This document shows, one piece after another, positions 45,870 to 57,552 of a stretch of DNA of 64,000 bases; the first letter of the stretch is position 1, and every line of letters begins with the position of its first letter. The notes beneath the pieces are model-generated. The model saw nothing but the letters and a program-made list of their open reading frames with translations, was not told the origin of the DNA and did no database searches. The position numbers were made by a program, and so were the translations under genes. The DNA lies in the NCBI GenBank assembly GCA_026315105.1, contig CM048744.1, positions 363,941,168 to 364,005,167 on the forward strand, read 5' to 3'. This DNA is from Locusta migratoria (taxonomy: Eukaryota > Arthropoda > Insecta > Orthoptera > Acrididae).

Positions 45870-46770
45870 ATTATTGCAGAAGAATTAAAAGAGTGGTAGA
45901 GCTTACCCTTAGGGTAGATCACTTATTCTGTAGAGAAATGTAGGAACACATGAAGCAGTAGTGCCCCTATAGCATACCCCACCGTATAAAATCCAATTTT
46001 TGGTGTCCTGATCTTATTGTGTCAGGTACTGTATATGACGATTTACAGATGGTAGTAGTAGTAGTAACTGTCTTGTAAGGGACTCAGAGATTACATGTAG
46101 ATCACCTAGGATTCCTGCAGATGATCCTTTCTTTTGCTGCCTCTTATGAACTACTTATTATTATTCTTTTGCATGTACTATCAATATCATTGTGCCATGT
46201 ACTCTTGGGTGTTACCCCTGATATTTTACAGTATGACTTCTCCCTGAATATTCTTGACACAATTTGGTCTTCTTTGATTCCTATCAAATGGCAGGCCATT
46301 GAAGTCTTCTACTGTACAGTATTATTGCTCTTTGTGAATTTCTGTGTTGTGTCTTCTTTGGCAGCATTGTGATTCATTATCAAAAAACAGACCACAGATT
46401 TCGTTGTAAACTTTAGTCTATAAAATCTGTAACTTGTGTTCTTTTGTTTTCGACAGGCTCTGTGTTTCTCCTCTGTAAGTTAGAACTTGTGTAATGATTG
46501 TATTATATAATTTTATTTAGCTTTCCTTATCAGTAGTCTAGACCCAAGAAACTTCGTTTTACTGAATAGTTGGCTCTATTAGCATTTTTCAGTCTCACTC
46601 TTGTTTCTACTTGTGTCTGATTTTGCTTGTCTGTCATATTGATTCCAGAAATGTGAACTGTTAAGCTTGCTCAAATTTGTGTCACCCATTATTAATTATG
46701 ATTGGTTGTCCTGTTCATTGTGTGTTTTCTTTTCTAGTCTTTTACTTTTAAGCCAACTCTTAATGCATCT
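45870..46770. other. No recognisable gene
   Basis: Non-coding. The right part may be decayed LINE sequence continuous with 46780-47990, but no motif is readable. Confidence 0.45.
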
Positions 46771-46779
46771 GCTGCAAGC

Positions 46780-47995
46780 TCCACAAAAATGACTGTCTAA
46801 TCTCTGGTTTACTGTTTCCAGTGAGTATGTGTTTTCCTTCAATGCTTTCCAGTGCTATATTATAGAAAAGGGGATATTGAACATTCCTTATCTAAGCCCA
46901 GTTTTATTTTTCAGTTGGCCAGATTTTAATCCATTTTGCAAAACTGTGCTTTTATGTTCATCCCTTATCAGTTTAATTAGGTATACAAATTCAGTCATTA
47001 CATTCCAAAGACTTTACCAATGAATGGAGTCATAAGCTTTCATGAAATCAATGAACAAGTAATGCATTTTTGTTCATAATCCCAAACTTTTTTGTTTTTG
47101 GTAATGGTAGTTAATCTATTTCTGCAGAAGCTGTTTTGACAATCTCCAATTATGTTTGTTGCATTATGTTTTAGCAATAAACAAACTGTTTTCCAGATTA
47201 CCCATATAAAATGAAATAAAGGCCTATGCAGTGGTTCTCCTCCATATTTTCGTACATCTGTTGGAATGCTATTACTCCAAGTTGACTTATTTTAGGTATT
47301 CGATACACTCCACCACCTCCTGAAACGAAGGTTCTGGAGTTTCCTTATAATTGGAAGTGTTAGTGCAGCTATAATTAGTGCTTCTGGATCATAACAATGT
47401 AGTAGGCTGTCAAAATATTCCTTGCTTGCCTCTAAAATGTTTCTTGGTTCAGTCATATTTCCAATTAAATGCTTCATCACTTTTGTTTTGTAATAGATGC
47501 CCGTTTTTATTTCTGTTGTTTTGTGCCATTTTCTAAATGTAATTATTTGGTGATACTCATGAATAGATTCAACATGTTGTTTTAGGAATTGTATCTTTTT
47601 CTTATGATTGATTTTATTAGACTGCATTTGAGCCTGCAATAAGAAAGTTCCATTTCAGGAGTCTTATTTGCTTGCAACCATTTTTTTACTAGTTTCATTA
47701 CCTCTCCATCTTTTTCACATTCTTCATTGAGCCATTTCTTCCTAGCTCACTTAGTGCTCCTTAGTTTATTATTTGCAGCTGTGAGGATGACAGTTTTTAC
47801 ATTGTTCTTGCATTTGTCAATGGTTATTTCAAGGTTTTTCTCCCTTATTACATAAAGCTTCAAACCAGTTTGAAACTTCAACCATGTAAATCAGTATTTT
47901 TTCTGTCCCTGTTATACTTTGCAATCAAATTTGTTCATACTTTCAGGTTTGACTTTCACTTTAGGTTCTGTCTTCAGCCTTATTTTCATTGTGCT
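46780..47995 (-). pseudogene. Second LINE RT fragment, decayed
   Basis: Minus strand: a linker-like frame 47639-47292 with SNKINHKKKIQFLKQHV and LEASKEYFDSLLHC, then LVHFIDFMKAYDSI near 47030 (RT motif A, F-D-F-x-K-A-Y-D-S) and KSTVLQNGLKSGQLKNKTGL. Stops and indels throughout. RTE-like by motif A. Confidence 0.68.
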
Positions 47996-48014
47996 AATTA
48001 CTAGATTGTGGCCA

Positions 48015-48100
48015 GACCCCACTGAACAGGATGGTGTGAAGAGCTGCATCAAACCAGTTTTTGGAGTGAAGACCACAACAAAAACAGCAACAACCTGTTT
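48015..48100 (+). repeat. RTE LINE 3' end
   Basis: GATGGTGTGAAGAGCTGCATCAAACCAGTTTTTGGAGTGAAGACCAC followed by CAA-rich tail, matching the 3' end of the LINE at 9147 in opposite orientation. Confidence 0.8.
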
Positions 48101-48586
48101 AAAATAGTCAGAGATAAAAGTGGGGAATCAGCTGTCTGTCTTCATTCCACCTTGCTCGCAAATGTTTGGCATGTAAGGCCAGTATGATTTTCTGTGTTTC
48201 AGAGGCAAGTACTTTTAATGCATTGGCTAATTATTCCATAAATTGTCTATTACCTAAACAGAAAACTGTTTCTTCTGCACTATATATTAAATATTATTAT
48301 AGCAAATTAAAGAAATATGTGATAAATTACAGTTATTTCATATCACTAACAAAACAAGATCACTGGAATTAATTTTAATGAATGAAATTAGATTGAGTAA
48401 GCATGAACAGTAGTTATATGATATTGTCATCCTGTAAGTAACAGCTCCTTCAGTCTTTCCTATCTTGATGCATTTCAGATCACTGTAAAGTTTGTTGAAT
48501 GCCAAAATTCATGGGGTATGATGATTTAATGAATAAAATAAGGTATTATTTTAATGCTTGCTGTTGCTTTTTCTGGTCAGACTTAC

Positions 48587-48778
48587 CTAGAGGAGGGCAA
48601 TGGTCGTACTTGGGGCAGCAGGCACCTGGTTCATATCTTGGAGCACAGTCAAGTCTGCGATAGCATTCAAGTGCAGCACAGACTACATAACCTCCTCGGC
48701 AGTAACAAACATGGCATGGACGTTCAGCTGCCTGCACCTTTTCACCATTCTGATAAATCTGTCCATTGAGCTCACATT
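48587..48778 (-). CDS. VWC/mucin-like secreted protein gene, VWC module 2 exon
   Basis: A 192-bp exon, phase 1-1, with a TTTAACAG acceptor and a GTAAGT donor. It encodes 63 complete residues: CELNGQIYQNGE, then CHVCYC (CxxCxC), Cys at VVC, LEC and LDC, and the closing CCPKYDHC, followed by PPL. Ten cysteines match a full second VWC module. The CELNG...Y..GE opening is typical of VWC domains in chordin/crossveinless-type proteins. The last base G completes a Glu codon with AG of the terminal exon (37150) or, alternatively, AG of the candidate exon at 41856. The intron to the terminal exon is about 11.4 kb and full of transposons. This exon is supported by domain content and by both splice sites. 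Confidence 0.91.
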
Positions 48779-49329
48779 CTGTTAAACAAATAGAAATGTT
48801 ACAATTAGTATTTTACTTTATTATACTGCAGTAAACTATGTATGACTTGAATTTAATAATATAGTCAACATAATTCACAACAAACATTTCTACTGTAAGG
48901 AACTACATTACAGTAAGTTCCTAAGAGTGTAGGCCTACCAATATGCAGTCTGACCAAAGTGACAATATTCAAATAAACTAATTCCAAAATAAAAGAAAAT
49001 TTTGTTTCAAAGTAATCTGTAAGTAATTTTACCTCATTATTTTAAATTATATTGATGATTTACAAAATTTTTATCACAGTCTAAAATTGGTGTACTTAGA
49101 AAGAAGTATGTAATTCGGAATACCAACGAATTCTTTCTACATAAGCATGCAATATTAACCATGAATGAACAGAGATGTACACAATGTAACTCAGAACTTT
49201 TTTATTGTTATAGAACTAACAAACTGTGCAAAACATACATTCTTTTAACTGCATATATCAATGGGAAGTTTACTTACAGTACCAAAATGGAAGGAAGGAA
49301 AGGAAGAGTTTAATATCCCATCTACATGT

Positions 49330-49560
49330 ATATACATACTCCGCAAACTACCATAAGGTGCATGGCAGAAGGTACCTCAATCCAGTACTATTTATTTCCA
49401 TCAAGAAAGTGCTCATTCGAGTCAAAGAACAAGCTCAGATAGTAATTGTTAGGATTGGAGAAGGAAACTGGCCATACCCTCTGAAAGGAACCTGAAGTGA
49501 TTCAGGAAAATCACTAAAATCTCAAGTCTTTCTGTCCAGTGTGCTGACCAATGCACCACC
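49330..49560. repeat. Dispersed non-autonomous repeat
   Basis: ATACATACTCCGCAAACTACCATAAGGTGCATGGCAGAAGGTACC resembles a widespread arthropod repeat I know from other genomes. The latter part has GGAAACTGGCCATACC and GACCAATGCACCACC. Assignment is from memory only. Confidence 0.5.
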
Positions 49561-49639
49561 TAATTCAGTTTACGTTGTAAATTAATCAAGGTGCCTACAT
49601 CATTTTGCTTGATACCTAGAACTTTGCACCTCACAGTAA

Positions 49640-49729
49640 ATACAATACACTGAGCCACAGACAGGCACAACTAAAAGACCACCAGAATCACATGACTTAG
49701 CATCCTGACACAGTTTTCCACTGAAGAAC

Positions 49730-49778
<49 letters not shown>

Positions 49779-49970
49779 ATCCATAAAGTCTTATAGACAC
49801 AGCTCATGTGCACATGACTGCTTCACCAGCTGCAACACCCTGAGAGTTATGTCTGTTTGAATACAAGTGTTCTTTGTTCGACAATGACTTTGACCGAAAG
49901 TTGTGAGTTGTGATTGTCTAAAATCTATCCTCTTTATAATGTTATTGTCAATATTCCAACTTGGACTTAC
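49640..49970 (+). repeat. Penelope-related solo arm with (AC)n
   Basis: Contains (AC)n at 49729-49776, GTCTTATAGACACAGCTC, a TTGACCGAAAGTTGTGAG segment and ends GTTATTGTCAATATTCCAACTTGGAC, the outer end also seen inverted at 17466. Confidence 0.55.
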
Positions 49971-50319
49971 CCTTTGTTCTAAGAGCATTTGTCATTGTTT
50001 TTTACTGACAGGCAAAGACATTTGCTTACTTTTTATATTTTCACTCCCACTTCTCTTATGCAGTTATCATCTGGAAGAATGTAACTTATAAAAATGAATC
50101 AATAAGATTTTTGTACATGTAATGCAGTCATCTGTCTCACATGTCCTCTTCAAAGATCTTGAATTCTTATATTCAATTCACTACACATACTCATTTATTA
50201 AGATCATTTTCAGATGGTCTGTGACTGATATTATGAGAATACATTACAGCTGTCATCAACTCAGACATAGGTTGGCTTGAACAACACAATATTTTGTTAA
50301 ACAAATATAAAAAATAGAA

Positions 50320-50580
50320 AACGGATGACTTGCCCAAAGGACAGGCTCGTCGACAGACACAAATAAAATCACACACAAACAAGCTTTCACAACCGTTGGT
50401 TGCTTCTTCAGGAACAGAGGAAGAAAGGGGAGGAGAAAGGGAAGGATATGGGTTTTAAGGAAGTGGAAATGGAGTCATTCCAATCCCAGGAGTGGAAGGA
50501 CTTACCTTAGAGGGAAAAAGGAAGGTAAACAAATACACACACACTCAGACATATCCAAACGCAAACACCAATACATTTTC
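50320..50580 (-). repeat. Penelope LTR-like arm, subtype 1, solo
   Basis: Same arm as 1820-2100. Lies alone in intron 2 of the VWC gene; a CAATACATTTTC...GGAAAGTTTCC stretch follows. Confidence 0.78.
50385..50411 (-). ncRNA. Hammerhead-ribozyme-like motif
   Basis: Minus strand: CTGAAGA, A, 6-bp stem GCAACC/GGTTGT with an AAC loop, then GAAA. The stem sequence differs from other copies but pairing is kept. No clear helix I. Confidence 0.42.
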
Positions 50581-51485
50581 TATTTTTTATATTTGTTTAT
50601 CCCACCAGGAAAGTTTCCTTCTATGATTTCCATTTCAACAATATTTTGTTAGTCATAGAATTGTTGGAGGTGGTATGCCCTTGTTCGTATCTGAGATATG
50701 AATTGACACAGCTACTTGAGGGGTACTTAAAAGTTTAATATGACTTCAACCCATGGTGGAACTTGTTATTTTCGCTTCAACAAGCTATTGCCATAGGTGA
50801 AGGTAAGTTATTACTTAAAGAAAGAATCCTAAGACCTAACGGGGATTAAGACCTAGCCTTTTAGATTTGTATTCACTTATACATTGAGCAACAATGATAA
50901 GACATAAAACTAAGTTTCTTGTAGACTTTTCCTATTTGTCTAAGGAAATGAATGAGTATCCATATTCTGGTGTTATAGAGTTCACATAACTGCTATCTAA
51001 CAACTAAAAATTTAGGAATCTCAAGAAAATAAGAATATTGTTCAGCTATTGTGTTGACATGATTACTTTATCATATGATCACAGAAGCACAGAAGCACAA
51101 AGACAACAAGAAAATGTAAAAAATAAATAAATGTATAATAAAAGTTACATGATTGGCAGACAGCTAGTGCACATGACTTTCCTTCCCTAGTCAATTAAAG
51201 GTCATGATGATCATAAGAATATCCAGCTACAAAATAAAAATAGTTGATCAGATTTTGCTCATCACTCTGTTAGCAAGACAGTACAAGAACATAGTGATGA
51301 AGATGGAGCTGTACACCATCATCACCATCTCTCATCCATATATCAAGTTTCATTTGGTTTATGATCCACCTGACAATGGCAAGACAGGATGTAATAAAAA
51401 CAATATGAAAAGGATATATTGCTTCTTACTAAGTACAGGAGGCACAATGAAAATTACTTTTAAAATAGTTTAAGCTTTCAGACAA

Positions 51486-51591
51486 AGATTGAATGCTGCT
51501 AGTGATGGCTACCGACCTCATTGTGGGCCCAAACAGATATCTGTTTTGGCCCACAATGCGGTCAGCAGCCATCACCAGCTGCATTCAATCT
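51486..51591. repeat. Near-perfect 106-bp palindrome
   Basis: Arms 51486-51538 and 51539-51591 mirror each other (AGATTGAATGC...GCATTCAATCT) with no loop; the centre is AAACAGATATCTGTTT. A handful of mismatches. Confidence 0.9.
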
Positions 51592-52017
51592 GGCCACTGA
51601 GTCCTGTACACAACATGTGTTTGGTGTCACCTAATGTAAGTCACTCTATTTTCGTCATAATGTTGCACATTCACATTTAGCAGCTTGGTATAGCACTTTA
51701 CATTTGCTCACATACTCCCATTTCAGGCCAAAATTTTTAAAATAATTTTATACAACCATGATGATAGGTTTTCTTCCTTTCTTATTTTAGAAATAAAAAT
51801 ATGCCTCCAGAAATTTCTTAAATACTCTATAAAGGCACCTAAGCTCATAAACTATTTAAAAGTTTTATGGCCTACTAATCAGTGGCACTTTATGACCTGT
51901 TATTGATATCGACATTCATTATGATTATCTCAGTCCTGTAACACATTTTCTATTTCAAATATTTTATTCCTAGTGCATTTAGGAATGGAAGTCTCATTTG
52001 TGAATATTTAAACAACA

Positions 52018-52155
52018 ATTTTGAGAAGGATAGATTGCTATAACCACAGGGATATCTCTGTAAGCTTTTTAATAATTTGTAATCAGTTATGTGTGCTATT
52101 TCTGTGGCTCATCAAGATGTCTCTAAGGTGAGCAGCAACCTATCCTTCTAAAAAA
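52018..52155. repeat. Small inverted-end repeat, Penelope-related
   Basis: Left GAGAAGGATAGATTGCTATAACCACAG and right GGTGAGCAGCAACCTATCCTTCTAA are inverted matches, the same termini as 19398 and 22376. Interior of about 90 bp. Confidence 0.65.
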
Positions 52156-52276
52156 TATTATTGAATTCTTCCTGTAATTTGCATTGTTTAATTTGTGAAT
52201 ATTTTGTAGCTATATTGATCAGTTTGCATATCATTTTGTTAGATGCTTGCTGGATTTAATGGGTTGGTGGTATAGT

Positions 52277-52535
52277 TAGTGGCAGACTAAGGCTGCCAGA
52301 GGCCTGGAGCTGCAAAACAAAAGAGCCCCCCCTGCCCCCCCCCCTCTGTCTATGCTGAAATAGATGCAGTCGTTAAAAAAGTAATGCTTCCAAGATTTGG
52401 AGGCCCACCCAGGATTAAAGGAATGGGACAGTAAAAAAAAGAACGAAGAAGAAAAAAAATTGTTTGAGATATCTGGAGAGCTCCCAAAACGCGAGGTTAG
52501 GGCAGTCTGCCCCCTCCACCCTTTATCTGCCACTG
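52277..52535. mobile_element. hAT-like MITE with 8-bp target duplication
   Basis: 259 bp bounded by TAGTGGCAGACTAAGG and TCTGCCACTG (inverted), flanked on each side by GGTATAGT (52269-52276 and 52536-52543). No coding sequence. Confidence 0.88.
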
Positions 52536-52784
52536 GGTATAGTTTCAGATCATTGCATTAAAATGACATAAATAATCCCACTATATAATTAAGAACCATA
52601 GTACACCTGTGTGTTAATGAGGCACACACATAAACTTATACATCATAGTGATCTATCTGAAAAATGAAAGTGGACTTTGTGTCACGGTTGACAGAGAAAA
52701 AGTGCAAAGCCATCAATGCCCATAGCAGTGTAAGCATTTTTTGTATCATTTAAGAAACAGATCTTGAAGTATCAGTAATAGAGG

Positions 52785-52990
52785 ATAGATAGAAAATCAC
52801 CATAAAGATGGTTGCTGAGCTACAGATAGGTACAAGAAATAGAGAATCACATTCACACAAATTAAATTTTTTAACAATGGCCTTCATCAGAAAAAGAAAC
52901 ACATACACAATCACCCGTACATAACTCCAGCACAATTGATCACTATCTCTGTCCACTCCAGCACCAGGACTATTATTGACACCCAACATT
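52785..52990. repeat. Penelope-related arm fragment
   Basis: GATAGATAGAAAATCACCATAAAGATGGTTGCTGAGC resembles the left end at 17490. Minus strand near 52880 reads CTGATGAAGGCCATTG. No coding sequence. Confidence 0.5.
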
Positions 52991-53068
52991 GGTTTTCCTT
53001 TGTTAGATCTTGAAGTAAGGCATGTCTTAAAATTCAAAATGTAGGGTGTAGTAATAACAATATTAGAA

Positions 53069-53220
53069 ACTTCCTGGCAGATGAAAATTGTGTAACCAGA
53101 ACTGGGAAAGTCAAACGTCCCAGGTTCACATTCCAGTTCCGGCACACAATTTTAATTTTCCTCGAAGTTTCACATCAGCGCACACTCTTCTGCAGAGTGA
53201 AGTTTCATTCTGGGAACATT
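53069..53220. repeat. tRNA-like short repeat with ACTTCCTGGCAGATGAAAA end
   Basis: ACTTCCTGGCAGATGAAAATTGTGT..., B-box-like AGGTTCACATTCC, GGCACACAATTTTAAT and GAAGTTTCACATCAGCGCACACTC...GAGTGAAGTTTCATTCTGG. Matches in layout a common orthopteran repeat as I remember it, with an internal deletion. Confidence 0.55.
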
Positions 53221-53772
53221 ATTAGAGTCATATCATCTGTGTAATTAGCTATGTTGCCTTAAATAATACCGTGTTGGGTGTGACTTGTGTTTAAAATACA
53301 GACCAATGGGCAAAGTATGGAATCCTGTAGATGGGACAAGAGGATGTCTTTCTTCAGATCTTATTTAGTCTTCCTGTTTTTCAGGTATAATATGTCTCCA
53401 TTCCATTTTATACAATAAGCATCTGTTATTCCTACTAATATTTTAAGGTTTACAAAGTCAAAACTCTTTAGTTATATTCATAAAAACTCCTGTATATTTA
53501 CAATCTGTTAGGTATTCTGATGATATCTATGACTGCATCTAAATATAGTACACATAGCTTTATGGAAACTAAATGATGTTTAACAATGTATTTAATCAAA
53601 ACGTTATGAGCATCTGTGCATGAACACAAGTAGATATTTTTATTGGACTAATAGAATAGCCGTGAGTCTATAATTTTTTGGTTTGTATTCATCTCCCTTT
53701 TTCCATTTGTTATCAACACAATTTTATGAAAACCACCGCTAAGTTAAAGTTTTGATGTTATCCGTGACTCAC

Positions 53773-53949
53773 CACAGTGGTAATCAGGGCAGCACTGTCC
53801 AGACCGCTGCACTGCACGACAGCCGGGACTCATGGGGCAGGCCATTGGCGAACACACGAAGTCAGGTGGCAGGCACACACACCGCTCGCATGCGTTTGCA
53901 GATGCCAGCGAGTCGCCTGCTCGGTACAGCACATCGTCCACCACGCACA
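53773..53949 (-). CDS. VWC/mucin-like secreted protein gene, VWC module 1 exon
   Basis: A 177-bp exon, phase 1-1, with a TTATTGCAG acceptor and a GTGAGT donor. It encodes one complete VWC (chordin-type cysteine-rich) module of about 60 residues with ten cysteines: an early Cys, the CxxCxC signature (CERCVC), single Cys at FVC, MAC and GC, and the closing CCPDYHC. The CxxCxC and CCPxxxC signatures define the family; in known proteins such modules bind TGF-beta/BMP ligands or matrix partners, and the ligand here is unknown. One module per phase-1 exon is the usual arrangement for shuffled extracellular domains. The last base G joins AA of the next exon to give Glu, placing only this residue between the two VWC modules. 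A hAT-type transposon ends 35 bp upstream of the acceptor, at 53985. Confidence 0.9.
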
Positions 53950-54004
53950 CTGCAATAAGTGAAACGTTAAATTTTGCTCGTGATTAGGGTTGCCAGATTG
54001 AACT

Positions 54005-54202
54005 AAATGTTCAAATGTTTGTTAAGCTTATGGGACTTAACTACGGGGTCATCAGTCCCTAAACTTACAAACTACTTATGAACTACTTACGAACTAGGAC
54101 GGCACAAATATCCATGCCCGAGGGGGGATTCGAACCCCCGACCGTAGTGGCCATGCTGACCGTGACTGGAGCGCCTCAGTCACCTCGGCCACCGCGGCCG
54201 GC
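54005..54202 (-). repeat. tRNA-derived SINE, family 1, nested in the hAT element
   Basis: Minus strand GCCGGCCGCGGTGGCCGAGG, B box GGTTCGAATCC and the standard 3' end. Flanked by AGATTGAACT at 53995-54004 and 54203-54212, so it inserted after the hAT element. Confidence 0.94.
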
Positions 54203-54779
54203 AGATTGAACTCGTGGCAGGCCCGGAGACCACACGTGTCCCCCTCCCCCTTGGCCAATGACTCACCCCCCCCCCCCCAAAAAAAAAAAAATACAGGATT
54301 ACACGTAAAAAAAAAAAAAAAAAAAAAAAAAATTCTAATCATCTCCTCCCTCCCAGCAAGTAAATGAGATAGTGCATATTCTGCACTTACACATACACTC
54401 ATCAGTATCGCCTTTTTGTAGCCACTCTTTATAATTTTCTTTCTGCAACCATTCTTCACGGAACGAACTTAGATATCGTCTCTTCATTTCACTGTTATTA
54501 CTCACTAATCTGAGTTAATGTTAGCTTGTCTGTTCTCACACGATCCAAGTGTTCCAAAAATTGCCGGTAAACTGATAACTAACAATGAACGAACGAACAC
54601 AAATAATAGACGTCGCCAGTTGACACGTTGCCGCATCAGTGTTTGTTTAATAATGCGCTAGCCAATTATTACCGATGCCAGAATGAAAAGTTTTCAGAGG
54701 AAGAACAGAAAAGTAGCGTTTTGTTGCAATAAGAAATTGACATTTATAGAAAGTTATTCATAATTACTAGAGAGGAGCC

Positions 54780-54960
54780 GGCCGGGAATGGCCGAGCGAC
54801 TGAGGCGTCTTGCCACGGTGCGCGAGGCTGCCAGAGGTTCGAATCCCTCCCTCCCCCCCCCCCCCCTAGGGCATGGACGTTGTGTTCGTCCTTAGTTTAA
54901 GTTACGTGAAGTTCGATGTAGATCGTCGCTACATGAGCATAGTACTTAAAAAGCGTCGGG
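54780..54960 (+). repeat. tRNA-derived SINE, related family
   Basis: CCGGCCGGGAATGGCCGAGC, B box AGGTTCGAATCCC and GGGCATGGACGTTGTGTTCGTCC, but the 3' half (AAGTTACGTGAAGTTCG...) differs from family 1. No duplication recognised. Confidence 0.8.
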
Positions 54961-55634
54961 AAAAAAAGTTATGATGAAGGTTACATTCAAGCCCGGAGAT
55001 GAGAGTCATTGGCCCGTAGACCCGGAGAATTCATTCCAAGCCCGGGCACTCCGGGCGGCGCCCGGAGATCTGGCAACCCTATTCGTGATCAAATGAGAAA
55101 ACATCTCAATTAACAGCCAGTGCATAAGTCGTGTCAAATCATCCTATCTGGAGAAAGATAGGAGCAAATCATGTGACAATTCAGAAAAGATCTAGGAAGA
55201 GCCCCGTATTAGAATTCTGCAACGTGTCCTTCATGCAGAAGAGCATGTACATATATTTAGCAAGATAAGTCCTCTGATGTTTCAAGAAAAATGAAGTCCA
55301 TAGGAGTTCTTAAAAAAAGATATAGAGAGATCACCAGAAATTCTTCGGAATCTTAATACAGCGTCAAAACAAAATGCAGCTCTGAATTTAGATTAAAAAT
55401 ATATACTAAGGATGAAATCCTTACGTCAAGTGTGATGACAATTATGCTTGTTTAATACGTTTTATGATTTGAAGATGGCTCGTTAAACAGCTGCTCTCGT
55501 AATCAAATTAAAATAAATTCGCGATCTTGACTAAGGATTTCATTCCTAGTATATTAAAATAAGAGAGATAGCGTCTCCAGTTGTTGTCATTGTCAACAAG
55601 CATGATGAAAAAAAGCTACCATCGGATATACAGG

Positions 55635-55691
55635 TAGGGTTACCATATGACAGTCTGCAGAAAAGAGGACATTTCTAGATTCATAAAAGAA

Positions 55692-55755
<64 letters not shown>

Positions 55756-56916
55756 TCTCTCTCGTATTGACAAGTCAAGTGCTAGTGATGTCTCTACTGT
55801 ATTATCATAGTCATGTTTGTAATATATCTTACGGAATCTCGTCATCTTCTTGTAAATTAAGAAGCATTAAATGTTGAGACCAGTAGAACGAATCACAGGA
55901 CTACGTAGCCGTGAAACACTGATATTTCATCACTTCACCAGATGTAATTATCGTCTTAAGTGCTGAACATTTGTTCTATACTTTGCCGATCACCCCTGGT
56001 TTCACCTGAAAGTTTTTACGATGCATCATTTATACTGTTGACTGTAAAATCGTCGCGAATAAAGTAACTGTAAAAATTTTGTAAGCGTTCCTTGATATAG
56101 TTATGTTCCCATTTCGGATGAGACCGACGTGACTATATAGGCTACATGATTAGCATGTAGGTTCTAGTGAGTAAATGGAATATGTAAGGCCTAGGTGAAA
56201 AAAAGCAATGAATAAAATAAAATGTTTATTTACCGTACAAAGGCTCTCAATTAAATATTAAAACTCCTCAGTTTTAGGACGAAAGCTTTAAGTCGATTTT
56301 TTCAAAACACTGTTTATGTAGTAACATCTCTTTGGTCCTAAAGAGGCGTATGCTAAAACGGCAATGGTGACTGTAGGATCTGACCTTATTTGTATGAAAT
56401 TTTGAACAAGGTTTTAACATATGTATAACGAACATTGCACTAGCTTTTGATCTTAAAGTCATAAGTGTGGTTAACAGACACACACAGAACTGCCGTGTCC
56501 CAGCACGACAGACTGAACATCTTATTTTTGGGTGTCACACAACACTCCGACCAGAGGAGGGGAGAGTTTCATACTATGTGTATTGCATTGTCTAGCATTG
56601 TTGCAGACGTATGTTTGTAATTGGCCTCCTCGAAGCTCGTATTCCGCGACAATTGCCACGCCAATTATGTCAATTGCTACGAAGTAGCTTGACCTCAGTG
56701 CAGCACGACACAGAAACGAGAAAAAAAACATGTTTTCAAAAAAGGTTGAATTCTCTAGCGTTAGTTCAGAGTGTTATATTTACGCACTTTTAAGTTGAAG
56801 CATTGCACAACGCAAAAAAGAGGACATTTTCCCATTTTGTTAAAAACCCGGCCGGACCATTTTAGGGTCCAAAAAAGAGGACATGTCCGGGTAAAAGAGG
56901 ACGTCTGGTAACCCTA
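55635..56916. mobile_element. hAT-type non-autonomous element with perfect 8-bp duplication
   Basis: Ends TAGGGTTACCA (55635) and TGGTAACCCTA (56916), flanked by identical TATACAGG (55627-55634 and 56917-56924). Subterminal AAAAGAGGACAT units occur near both ends and in an inverted pair (AAAGAGGACATGTCC). Interior includes (CT)n. No transposase-like frame above about 75 codons. Confidence 0.92.
55695..55763. repeat. (CT)n microsatellite
   Basis: About 69 bp of CT with one interruption, inside the hAT-type element. Confidence 0.97.
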
Positions 56917-57552
56917 TATACAGGTCAACAACAGAAACGTTAGCAAACAACAAGTTAGTTACTAAATGAAATGAATGGGTACGACAAATTCGCCGTAAAA
57001 CGTGAAGGAAGTACTACTATTCCAGAAAGAATCTGGAAAACATTGTGATTCGCGATGCGTTTCTTGTAAGTCCCAAGCGGAACGGCGTAGTTGTTAGATT
57101 GGTCTCTTGTTAGATAGGGGTGAAATTCAAGACATGTGCAATCGGCTTAATTTATGTTCGTGTGATTCTCAAAAATCTCTTCTAACGGCTGCCGAGATGT
57201 TTTCTTCGCCATTGTTGATGCTTCCTTTTTCTGTCGTTATACAAGTATCTTCCGAATTTATGCATTCTTTTAGTTGAGACATCGAAAAAATCGTAAACAT
57301 AGCGGTGTGTTTGTATCCGTTTTCTTAGCAAAACCGACTCTAGTTAGCTTGATTAAATAGATATATTACTTATTCGTGTGGTATCTTCTGTTTAGTGACT
57401 TTTTCTTAAATAATTTGGCTTGAAGCATCAGTTTATTACTAAACAAGATGTAAAGCTGTTATTGTCATGTAACAGCCCATAACAATTTAATAGGAACAGT
57501 TGTAGGAAGATAAATAATGCAGACATATTCTGACATAGTTGAGTTTACTTAC

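Larger units (their letters stand above)
53985..55081. mobile_element. hAT-type non-autonomous element adjacent to exon 53773-53949
   Basis: Terminal inverted repeats TAGGGTTGCCAGAT (53985) and ATCTGGCAACCCTA (ending 55081), flanked by CTCGTGAT (53977-53984) and TTCGTGAT (55082-55089), an 8-bp duplication with one mismatch. It contains two SINEs and poly-C/poly-A runs. No transposase frame. It ends 35 bp from the splice acceptor at 53950. Confidence 0.88.

Noticed and set aside
55593..55877. Leu/Ser or Arg/Glu repeat frames
   Set aside because: Products of the (CT)n microsatellite in both strands.
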